Shown piece after piece: positions 16,579 to 23,768 of a DNA stretch of 64,000 nt (its first letter is position 1; every line of letters begins with the position of its first letter). Both the position numbers and the translations under genes were made by a program. Under the pieces are notes generated by a model. That model was not told the origin of the DNA. It did not search any database and saw nothing but the letters and a program-made list of their open reading frames with translations. Source of the stretch: JBCDJG01 sp038748065 (lineage in GTDB: Bacteria > Pseudomonadota > Gammaproteobacteria > Pseudomonadales > Halieaceae). The stretch spans positions 1 through 64,000 of the forward strand of contig JBCDJG010000011.1 of the NCBI GenBank assembly GCA_038748065.1, in the 5' to 3' direction.

Positions 16579-16728
16579 CTACCGCTTTCCTCTCCCGGTA
16601 TCACCGCGTCCAGGTCTGGGAATTGATTCTCTTTGAGTTGTAGAGGGCCGTCGTTTCGCAGTTTTCTCAGTTACGAATCGGCCAGTTTTTGAGTCTCGAT
16701 GTCCCGTGAAACTATGCTTCTTGCTCAT
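16579..16728 (-). CDS. Small conserved-looking basic protein (49 aa)
   Basis: A 49-codon frame starts at the ATG at 16728, preceded by AGGGTGA at suitable spacing, and ends at TAG. The product contains RDSKTGRFVT, then KRRPSTTQRE, a pattern I recall from widespread small proteins of the form TGRFVT...A...P.TT..E found in phages and mobile regions. It is highly basic and ends in a Gly/Arg-rich tail. The function is unknown. The remaining sequence to the right attachment site (16729-16962) shows no further gene. Confidence 0.65.
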   Translation of the reverse strand: MSKKHSFTGHRDSKTGRFVTEKTAKRRPSTTQRESIPRPGRGDTGRGKR

Positions 16729-16962
16729 AATGATCACCCTAATATGGTGGTAGTAAAGGCGGCTGGGTCACTATGGATTGAGCCCAGCTGGTAGCAGGCT
16801 ACTGGGTTTATATACAGTGGTCAACATTTGAACAAAATTGATTGCTGGCAAGGTATTTTGGGTTTGGGGAATAACTTGTAAGTAATTGATATAACTATGC
16901 TAAACTGTCCAAAAATTTGGCGAAATAATTCGATAAGCCATTGATATATAAGAACAAAAGAA

Positions 16963-17011
16963 CTGGCTACGAACCAGGCGGTCGCACGTTCGAATCGTGC
17001 CAGGCGCGCCA
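16963..17011. other. Right attachment site (att)
   Basis: This is a perfect 49-bp copy of the tRNA-Arg 3' half (190-238). Upstream sequence does not match the tRNA, so it is not a second tRNA gene. Together the two copies define the ends of the integrated element. Confidence 0.93.
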
Positions 17012-17020
17012 TCTAAAAGA

Positions 17021-17054
17021 AAAGGGCCACCCCAAGGGGTGGCCCTTTTTTTTT
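17021..17054 (+). terminator. Original tRNA-Arg terminator, now beyond the element
   Basis: AAAGGGCCACCCC and GGGGTGGCCCTTT form a perfect 13-bp stem with a two-base AA spacer at its tip, followed by an uninterrupted T run. It sits 10 bp after the right attachment site. Excision would return it to its place directly after the tRNA. Confidence 0.93.
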
Positions 17055-17091
17055 AGCAGGTGTACCCGGCCGAAGAACGTGCCCCGTTCGA

Positions 17092-17116
17092 CAAACTCTC
17101 CCCACGGGAGAGTTTG
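17092..17116. repeat. Strong hairpin
   Basis: CAAACTCTCC (17092-17101) and GGAGAGTTTG (17107-17116) form a perfect 10-bp stem around five bases. No T-tract follows. It is one of two stable hairpins between the duplicated terminators. Confidence 0.7.
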
Positions 17117-17154
17117 GACGCCCGCAGGCCGCAGGGCGAGGACGCCCGAAGGGT

Positions 17155-17178
17155 GATTACACCCCTGAGGGTGTAATC
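17155..17178. repeat. Strong hairpin
   Basis: GATTACACCC (17155-17164) and GGGTGTAATC (17169-17178) form a perfect 10-bp stem with a CTGA loop, directly before the second tRNA-end copy. It resembles a REP-type palindrome. Confidence 0.7.
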
Positions 17179-17208
17179 ATCGATCGTGCCAGGCGCGCCA
17201 TCTAAAAG

Positions 17209-17238
17209 AAAAGGGCCACCTCTTGGGGTGGCCCTTTT
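17209..17238 (+). terminator. Second terminator copy
   Basis: A stem of GGGCCACC with GGTGGCCC is flanked by A and T runs, nearly repeating the terminator at 17021. The following 280 bp, to 17520, contain no gene or RNA that I can support. Confidence 0.75.
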
Positions 17239-17520
17239 CTTTTGGCAGGTGTACCCCGTTAATGATGTAGAGCCGGTCATCCTTAGAAATCGTGCCTGCG
17301 GCCTAAGCGATTGAAAGTCCTCCAAGTAAGCGTAGGTCTGGAGGTCGGCAAACTAGCGCTAGTCCAGACCGGCTCGCCGCAGCTTCTTCTATTGGAGGTC
17401 GAGCTACAGGGGTTCGATTAGGTCCAGGGCGCAGTCCGTGTAGACACTCAGGCGCATGATGCTACCGGTATGGGGGGATTTCCGGCTGGATGAGCACGAT
17501 GTGTAGATTGCTCTTGGGCA

Positions 17521-18762
17521 TCATTTCGTCGCCGTCAGGGTAGCTAGAAAAGCTATCAGGTCGCGTTGGTTCTGCGCTGTGAGTTCGCCATGGAAGATTT
17601 CATCGGCGCTACCCTGCCCGGAGAACATCTGGTAGTTTGCCAGCACTTGTTCGAGTGTAGAGAATTGCCCTGCATGCATATACGGCGGACGCATGGCAAC
17701 ATTGCGCAAGGTAGGGGTTTTGAAAGCGCGGTAGGACTCCAGGGGGTTGAGTTTCACGAACCGCAAGTGCTTGCAGTTTTCGGCTGGCGCATCGCTCCAT
17801 CGGCTGACACAGCTGAACTCGCGCTCGGCCAGTCCATTAGACACTCCCGCTCGGCCCAGGTCCTGCTCGCCGTTGTCGACAACCGCGGCGTGGTGAAATT
17901 CCCCGTTGCTGAATAGTGGCCCGTTGTGGCAGTTGATGCAGCGTCCCTTGCCGATAAACACCTTTAGCCCAGCCACCTCTGCTGGATTCAGCAATGGCTG
18001 TGAAGGTCCAGTCCTGCTCATCAGCGCATCGGCAAACTCGTCGAAACGTGACTGACCTGGCACCAGTGACCGGACAAAGGCGGCAATGGCCTTGCCACTG
18101 TTGACAAAGATTTCTGTCATTGCAGATTTCTCTGCCGGCGTCAATTCAGCCCAGAACTGTGCCGCAGCGGCGCCGCCGTAAGAGGGCCTTGGATCCTGCA
18201 GCAGTGCCGGGGATACAAAGGGCAATGGCGCCAGTGCCGATTCATACTGCTGACTATAGTGCTTAACTATCAACTGGGCGACGCGAGCGCGATCGATACC
18301 ATGTTCAAGCGGATTCTCCAGGGGTTCTAGAGCCTGTGCCCACAGGGAGTCGGCGCGCCCGTCCCAAAAAAACCATCGCTGATAAGCCAGCCCCGAGAGG
18401 GGCATACTGCGACGATGTACTTCTCCAAGCCCCCGCGCTGTCGACAGGGAATCCGTAAAATCGTAATCTGCGCGGTGGCAAGTTGAGCAGCTGATTTGGC
18501 CATTCAGACTGAATCTTGCGTCTTGGAAGAGTTGTTCACCCAATCGGGCGGCGGACACGCTATTGGCGAAGCGGTTTGACCCTGATGGAGGCAATTGCGG
18601 CAGATTTGCCAGTCGCAGGGAATCGATGAGAGCAATCTCGCGTGCGCTCCAGTCGATCGTCTGGCCTATGGCCACGGGAGCGAGCAATACTACCCACGCC
18701 ACTAGCAGGCGCTGCAGGAAAAGGCTTCGCCCATGAGAGTGTGTTGATAGTTGGTGGCGCAT
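17521..18762 (-). CDS. Di-haem cytochrome c peroxidase / MauG-family protein
   Basis: The 413-residue exported protein has a signal peptide (about 12-34) and two haem c sites, CSTCH in the N-terminal half and CINCH in the C-terminal half. WFFWDGRADSLWAQA, including the tryptophan that lies between the haems in bacterial peroxidases, and PYMHAGQFSTLEQVL near the end fit the CcpA/MauG superfamily. Members either reduce peroxide or oxidise residues of a partner protein. It lies 3 bp after the WWNQ/FixH-like gene on the same strand, so the pair is surely co-expressed and the neighbour could be a partner or substrate. Confidence 0.92.
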   Translation of the reverse strand: MRHQLSTHSHGRSLFLQRLLVAWVVLLAPVAIGQTIDWSAREIALIDSLRLANLPQLPPSGSNRFANSVSAARLGEQLFQDARFSLNGQISCSTCHRADYDFTDSLSTARGLGEVHRRSMPLSGLAYQRWFFWDGRADSLWAQALEPLENPLEHGIDRARVAQLIVKHYSQQYESALAPLPFVSPALLQDPRPSYGGAAAAQFWAELTPAEKSAMTEIFVNSGKAIAAFVRSLVPGQSRFDEFADALMSRTGPSQPLLNPAEVAGLKVFIGKGRCINCHNGPLFSNGEFHHAAVVDNGEQDLGRAGVSNGLAEREFSCVSRWSDAPAENCKHLRFVKLNPLESYRAFKTPTLRNVAMRPPYMHAGQFSTLEQVLANYQMFSGQGSADEIFHGELTAQNQRDLIAFLATLTATK

Positions 18763-18765
18763 CTC

Positions 18766-19611
18766 TCAGATTTCACCCACGGTGAGATTGAAGTGTGCTA
18801 GATCACGATGGCCATCATCAAGAATTGCTACCGATACCTGCCACCAGCCGGGCATGTGAAAGTTTACCCCCTCAGCGATGTACTGTCCTGGTGCCGCTCC
18901 CGGCGAAACTTCCGCTTCGGTGCTCATGCCGTGGCCGTGCTCCGGCATGGTGGCGACAAACCGGAGTACCGCCCCTGTTACTGGTTTGCCGTCGACGTGT
19001 TCGAGGGTTATGGTCCAACCGTGTATCTGATGGAGTGGAATCGCTGCGACGCTGTGCGGTTCAATTGACATCGTATACCGTCCGGTTTCGCTTTGCTGTT
19101 TCCTGGCGAGTCTCAGTACTTTGGGTCGCTCCTCAAGCGCAATTGGAGCCTGTTTCAACTGAGGACTAAGCATGCGGTTAGCGGCGGTCACTTTCCAGAA
19201 GCGGGGCAGTATTTGTGGGAATTTAGTGAGCAGCAAGTTGTGTTGTACTGGGTCTAGCTCTCTCAGGACCGCAGTCACCATTGCGGTCTGGCGCGAGAGG
19301 GCGTCGGACGCGAGCAGTGAAAGTCTCGTTGTGGCTATCTCTGCAGCAGTGCCGTCGGCCATAGACAGGGCGATGTAGAGGTCAGTTGCAGCGGCTTCTG
19401 TCACCGCCCTCTGCGTTCGGTTTCTGGCGATATAGTCAGTCAGATGCTGTTCCATCAAGCCACGTTGTGAGCGCGTGAGGCTGAGCGCCGCTATCTGCTC
19501 CGCCTGATTCCACCAGGCGCTAGAGGAGATGGGCTCCGCTGCTGAGCCGACGTTGTGGCAGCAGGCAAGCGCGATGCATGTGCCCAGCATGCGAACAATC
19601 ACGGAAGACAT
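18766..19611 (-). CDS. Exported WWNQ-domain protein with FixH/YtkA-like domain
   Basis: The 281-residue protein begins with a secretion signal. A helical domain (about 30-150) follows that starts SAWWNQAEQIAALSLTRSQR and ends DPVQHNLLLTKFPQILPRFW. The same layout (WWNQASKIQTLGLSQTQR ... LGEQFPALFSRAW) occurs in the protein at 26641, so they share a domain, distantly like Spy/CpxP LTxxQ repeats. From about 190 a beta domain with ATMPEHGHGM, GQYIAEGVNFHMPGWW and VSVAIL matches FixH/YtkA-like proteins, often tied to copper handling. It is the first gene of a two-gene operon with the di-haem enzyme and is divergent from the permease fusion. Confidence 0.78.
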   Translation of the reverse strand: MSSVIVRMLGTCIALACCHNVGSAAEPISSSAWWNQAEQIAALSLTRSQRGLMEQHLTDYIARNRTQRAVTEAAATDLYIALSMADGTAAEIATTRLSLLASDALSRQTAMVTAVLRELDPVQHNLLLTKFPQILPRFWKVTAANRMLSPQLKQAPIALEERPKVLRLARKQQSETGRYTMSIEPHSVAAIPLHQIHGWTITLEHVDGKPVTGAVLRFVATMPEHGHGMSTEAEVSPGAAPGQYIAEGVNFHMPGWWQVSVAILDDGHRDLAHFNLTVGEI

Positions 19612-19719
19612 AGTGTTGGTCCTGCCTTGTGTGGCGTGCTGTTACCGGAGGTGCCTGTTATTATGGCCCGATCTCGGGCTATAGCCCAGAGTATGCACCC
19701 ACCATTCCCGGATACTTTG

Positions 19720-22700
19720 ATGTTGTCCAAGTTGAAATACGATCGCCGGGTACAGTTGCTCCTATTTCTATTAGTCGTGCTGGCAACCTCTTTCTGGACC
19801 AGTTCTCGATACCCCTCACTTGACTCCAAAGCGATGATGGCGGGAAGTTTCGTGCCTGAAGACGGTCTCAGCTTCGATATCTGGATCGAACACCAGCCGG
19901 GCGAGTCATTGCTTTCAGATGTGGCCGTGACCTTTCTGAATTGGCTGCATACCAACCAGCAGGGCATGTTGTTCGGCCTTGGGCTGGCCGTCCTCGTAAT
20001 GAGCCTGCTGCCACTGATTCGGGATGATCTGGATCGCTGGATTACAAGACGGTTTTCAGCCAGTCTGGCGGGCGCCCTGTTTGGAGCACCACTGGGCGTG
20101 TGTGTTAATTGCGCCGCGCCCATTGGCTATGGCATGTATCGCCAGGGGGCTCGGTTGGAATCGGCCGCCGCCATGATGATCGCTTCCCCCACCTTGAACG
20201 TGGTGGTAATAAGTATGGCGATTTCTCTCTTCCCTTTCTATGTCGTGGCGGTGAAGATCGCCGCTTCGCTTTTGGTAGTCTTGCTGTTGGTACCCATGAT
20301 TGCCCAGCGAGTCTCTCAGGAGCGGCTCAGCATTGAGCCATTGGAATCAGCATTCGGCGGCCTTTCCGCCTCCGACAATGGCCCCAATCTAGAACGCGGC
20401 CTCCAGCCCGCATTACTCTGGCTGGCGAATAACCTGGCGAGAAATGCTTGGTACCTGGTTTTAAAGGTAGTCCCCATCATGCTGCTGGCGGGCGTTCTGG
20501 GGTCGATTGCTGTAGTGCTGATCCCATGGGAAAGTCTGGGTGCCAGCTTGCCGGCCTCTCCCGGCTTAGCGGGCTTTCTGGTGCTGCTGCTTATTGCGTG
20601 CTTTGGCTTACTGCTCCCCGTGCCAATAGCATTTGATGTTGTATTGGCCGCCACCTTGGCGAGCTCGGGCGTGCCCATGGTATACGTTGCTACGCTTCTG
20701 TTCGTGCTGGGTACCTTCAGCGTCTACTCGTATCTGGTGCTGTTACGCGCTGGTGTAGCCAGATTTGCCAATTGGCTGGCACTGGCAATAGCGCTTACAG
20801 GGGTGGCGGCGGGCACGTTGACTGGTTTTCTCCATGATCGCGATACCAAACTTGTCCAGGCGCCCCTGTTTGATCAACTGCAGCGGGGATCACGTCCACC
20901 CACTGTTGGAGAGCGACTACCCAATCCATACAAATTTGGGGTGATTACCGGGAAGCCAGTTGAGTTTACTGAGGCGCAGCGGGCCCAGCTACTGAGTACC
21001 AAGCAATCAGCCCTTATTGCCCCTTCGATTCAGACTCACAGTGAAACCCCTTCATCAGCGCCGACCCTGAATATGATGCCGTTTGGCCCCGGAGTTAGCA
21101 GCCTAGATCTCTACGAAAACACCCCTGGCGCCAACAGATTCGTGCGCGTTCCACCGCGCCAGGTTGGGCTCAGGGCCTATCTCAAACCACTGGAACTGAT
21201 CGTCATCGAGCCTTTTCCGGATGCCAATGCCATCGCCAGTGGCGACATTAACAATGATGGTTGGTTCGATTTAGTGCTTGCCACTGCTCAGGGCACGGTT
21301 ACCTACCTGAATGAGGGAGGGTATTTTCGTTTGCACCAGCAGCTGCGCGGCGCGGCAAAGCCGCGTTCCACCCAGGGCGCGATGGCATTGATTGACCTGG
21401 ACAATGATGGATTTGAAGACCTTCTGTTTGGTGAGTTGGATACAGGCCTCTGGTTCTCACGCAATAACGGTGGGGAGTTTGAATTGCCTCGTCAGATTCC
21501 CGGTACTGCAATGAAGGGGAGGGTTCCAAAAGCGCTCGCCTTTGCAGACCTCACTGGCGACGGTGCTCTTGAGATTGTTGTTGGCAACACCAGCGGAATG
21601 GTCTCCCGTCGTGTCAGCGTCGAGGCCGCCCAAAACCTGCTGATTGAGGGAGCACGAGGTAGTGAGTACCGTGTGACAGGTTTGCCGGGGGTCATTGGAG
21701 AGACGCTGTCGATCTATATTGGCGATGTAGACGGGGACGGGGTTCAGGATCTGATAGAAGGCAATGACTTTGATGAGCCAGACCTTTTTTCGAGTATAGG
21801 TCCAGACCTCGCAGTGCAACCATGGCATGACGAACGTGTGGAGAGCACCACACATTGGACCATGTCGATTGAGTCAGTTGACGTCAACAACGACCTGATA
21901 CCAGAAATCTACCTGGGAAACGTGACTCAGAGCGGTACCACCCGACCGTTCAGAATCCCGCAAACCCGGGGCCTCATCGAGGAGCACTGCCTGAACTTCG
22001 ATGGGGATTATTGTCGCACCGCGGTGGCAACTGCGAATGCCAGACGCGCCGTTGCCAAGCAGGACGCGTCTGCTTGTGGAGCATTAGGACACGAGTTTGA
22101 ACTGGCTTGTATCGCTGCGGTCTACCACAAGCGGCTTGACACGGCCGTTCACTCTGATACGGATATCGATTCAATTCGGGAGCGGGCCGGCCTACTCCGA
22201 GGGGCCTTCCCGGTTTTGTACGACCACTTGATGCGAATGACCGAATCTGACCTTTTGAGCCCTCCGGAGGCGAAACGGAGATTGGCTCGTCATATCCACC
22301 AGGAAACTGAAATCAACAACCTGCTGTTTTTGCAGGGAGACAGACTGGTCAATCGCAGTCGCGACTATCGCCTGGATATTACCGGGTGGACCTGGAATGC
22401 AAGGTTTGCTGATCTGGACAACGATGGCTGGCAGGACCTGTATGTCGTCAACGGCCAAAGTCCACTGGAATTAGAGGTGACCAATGTCTTGTTGCGCAAT
22501 AGGGTTGGTCGCGAGTTCAGCGATGTGACGAAGCCAGCGGGGCTGCGTGATTTTGAGCCGACGCTTTCATATACCTACATTGACTATGACAACGATGGTG
22601 ATCTGGACATTATCAGCTTCAGCCAACTCGGACGGGTTGCTGTGTGGCGCAACGAGCTGTCACAGGGTCATAGCCTACAGGTAGATTTGCGTGACTCAGT

Positions 22701-22971
22701 AGGAAATCGCATGGGCCTTGGCGCACGTATCACTGCGCACCTTGGCGATGGCAGTCATCAGATGCGTGACCTTACAAAAGCCGGTGGACACATGTCCTTC
22801 GACGCCACCGTAGCGCACTTTGGCCTCGGCAAAGAGGCCGCTGTAGAGCGATTTGAGGTGCTTTGGTCAGACGGAACAAAAACGACATATCAAGGCCCGT
22901 TCAGTCACGGGCACCGATACAGGTTACAGCGCGGGTCAGCTTTGCTTGGCGCCTCTGCGACGGGAGAATAA
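19720..22971 (+). CDS. Permease - FG-GAP propeller - ASPIC/UnbV fusion protein (copy 1)
   Basis: I start at the ATG at 19720 because the paralogue at 31273-34479 begins at the same residue (MLSKLKYD / MLYKIKHD). The 1083-residue protein has an N-terminal multi-span permease resembling DUF318/ArsP/YraQ, with GVCVNCAAPIGYGM and SPTLNVVVISMAI, and a second half with LLPVPIAFDVVLAATLA. From about 480 it has at least six calcium-loop FG-GAP/VCBS repeats (DINNDGWFDL, DLDNDGFEDL, DVDGDGVQDL, DLDNDGWQDL, DYDNDGDLDI). A Cys-rich insertion (four conserved Cys) lies between blades. An ASPIC/UnbV domain (GLGARITAHLGDG ... VLWSDGTKTTY) ends the protein. The propeller is probably periplasmic. Substrate and role are unknown. 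Confidence 0.85.
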   Translation: MLSKLKYDRRVQLLLFLLVVLATSFWTSSRYPSLDSKAMMAGSFVPEDGLSFDIWIEHQPGESLLSDVAVTFLNWLHTNQQGMLFGLGLAVLVMSLLPLIRDDLDRWITRRFSASLAGALFGAPLGVCVNCAAPIGYGMYRQGARLESAAAMMIASPTLNVVVISMAISLFPFYVVAVKIAASLLVVLLLVPMIAQRVSQERLSIEPLESAFGGLSASDNGPNLERGLQPALLWLANNLARNAWYLVLKVVPIMLLAGVLGSIAVVLIPWESLGASLPASPGLAGFLVLLLIACFGLLLPVPIAFDVVLAATLASSGVPMVYVATLLFVLGTFSVYSYLVLLRAGVARFANWLALAIALTGVAAGTLTGFLHDRDTKLVQAPLFDQLQRGSRPPTVGERLPNPYKFGVITGKPVEFTEAQRAQLLSTKQSALIAPSIQTHSETPSSAPTLNMMPFGPGVSSLDLYENTPGANRFVRVPPRQVGLRAYLKPLELIVIEPFPDANAIASGDINNDGWFDLVLATAQGTVTYLNEGGYFRLHQQLRGAAKPRSTQGAMALIDLDNDGFEDLLFGELDTGLWFSRNNGGEFELPRQIPGTAMKGRVPKALAFADLTGDGALEIVVGNTSGMVSRRVSVEAAQNLLIEGARGSEYRVTGLPGVIGETLSIYIGDVDGDGVQDLIEGNDFDEPDLFSSIGPDLAVQPWHDERVESTTHWTMSIESVDVNNDLIPEIYLGNVTQSGTTRPFRIPQTRGLIEEHCLNFDGDYCRTAVATANARRAVAKQDASACGALGHEFELACIAAVYHKRLDTAVHSDTDIDSIRERAGLLRGAFPVLYDHLMRMTESDLLSPPEAKRRLARHIHQETEINNLLFLQGDRLVNRSRDYRLDITGWTWNARFADLDNDGWQDLYVVNGQSPLELEVTNVLLRNRVGREFSDVTKPAGLRDFEPTLSYTYIDYDNDGDLDIISFSQLGRVAVWRNELSQGHSLQVDLRDSVGNRMGLGARITAHLGDGSHQMRDLTKAGGHMSFDATVAHFGLGKEAAVERFEVLWSDGTKTTYQGPFSHGHRYRLQRGSALLGASATGE

Positions 22972-23613
22972 CAGCCCGGTGAGGGCCGCCAAGCCGGCGA
23001 GTAGGATGATGCCGCCACCAGTGAGCCCGGGAATCGATTCGGGCGACCCAGGCTGTGCTTGTGCCACGAAGCCAACGACGACATTGAGCATGTCCTGTAC
23101 AAACGATGTCGTAAAGGTTGTGGGGCCGAAAGCGCCTGTCGTGGCTACAGTCGTGGTTACAATGGCGCCGGTAACCACCGTTTGGGTAGGCGTAGTAACC
23201 GGGCAACAACGCGTGTTTGCACTGATGGTATACGGGCCCTCGCTCGAATAGGTGTGAGAGAAGCTACCTCGATAAGCGCGAGCGGGTACGCCATCGACGA
23301 CGGTGGAGGTGGCGACCAGGGGTAATCCCGTTGAAGGCCCCAAACCGTAGGGGGCTACGGTATTGCCATCGCCCCAGTCGACGGCGGGCACGACGCCATA
23401 GTAGGTGCCTAAATAGGCTTCACTCGCGGTCGAACCAGTTGTGTAGAAGGCGGTTATATCGACGTCGACACTCAGCCCCTCAATTTGCAGAGGGTCATCA
23501 GCTGCTGCCCCTGTAGGGGTGATTCGAAGACCACTGATGTGGCTGGCAGAGGCTTGTACTGCCACTAGCAACAAGGCAGCCATACCGGCCGACATGAGTC
23601 TATGTATATTCAT
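22936..23613 (-). CDS. Exported protein with IPTL-like C-terminal sorting signal
   Basis: The ATG at 23613 follows GGGGA. The 225-residue product has a signal peptide ending ASASHISG, a beta-rich body containing VDWGDGN and a PKD-like ...SHTYSSEGPYTISANT segment, and a C-terminal tripartite tail: IPGLTGGG, a hydrophobic helix, then RRRGAKQS. That tail resembles the IPTLxxWG-CTERM signal handled by exosortase H, with G replacing T and W missing. The gene's 3' end overlaps the convergent permease-fusion gene by 36 bp. No exosortase is in the window. Confidence 0.75.
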   Translation of the reverse strand: MNIHRLMSAGMAALLLVAVQASASHISGLRITPTGAAADDPLQIEGLSVDVDITAFYTTGSTASEAYLGTYYGVVPAVDWGDGNTVAPYGLGPSTGLPLVATSTVVDGVPARAYRGSFSHTYSSEGPYTISANTRCCPVTTPTQTVVTGAIVTTTVATTGAFGPTTFTTSFVQDMLNVVVGFVAQAQPGSPESIPGLTGGGIILLAGLAALTGLLFSRRRGAKQS

Positions 23614-23768
23614 CACCGATCCCCTAGGTAGTAGCTTGGCGCGCGGTCTCTTTACGGTCGACAAAATTACAAAGTAAGAATAGCCGACGGGGGCTCGCAG
23701 AAGCAAGATACACAGCACATTTTCCACAAAAATCACACACTTACTGTTGGTTTGGATGGTGAATCTAG

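Larger units (their letters stand above)
190..17011. mobile_element. Integrated phage-like element / putative capsid-encoding satellite (16.8 kb)
   Basis: The element is bounded by perfect 49-bp repeats and carries a tyrosine integrase next to the tRNA. Head genes are visible (terminase large subunit, portal, major capsid, MuF-like and gp10-like connector proteins), together with a serine recombinase, a putative HUH replication protein, several ribbon-helix-helix-like regulators and a methyltransferase-nuclease cargo. I see no tape-measure-length gene, tail tube, sheath, fibre, holin or endolysin; the two longest genes are the cargo methyltransferase and the terminase. This matches capsid-encoding satellites such as cfPICI, which package themselves but borrow tails. 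A defective or reduced prophage is the alternative, and the stop codon in the portal gene favours some decay. Confidence 0.88.
16994..17220. repeat. Duplicated tRNA 3'-end plus terminator segment
   Basis: The stretch from ATCGTGCC through GGGCCACC (16994-17032) recurs at 17183-17220, so the last part of the tRNA and the start of its terminator appear twice, 189 bp apart. The second copy lacks the anticodon-stem part of the attachment site. It may be the scar of an earlier integration or of a lost tandem tRNA gene. Confidence 0.8.

Noticed and set aside
16963..17011. Second tRNA-Arg gene
   Set aside because: Only the 3' 49 bp match; the acceptor 5' strand, D-arm and half of the anticodon stem are absent. 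It is the attachment site copy.
19555..19719. N-terminal extension of the permease fusion
   Set aside because: The paralogue starts at the residue matching 19720, and the extra part overlaps the divergent gene and reads as low-quality sequence.
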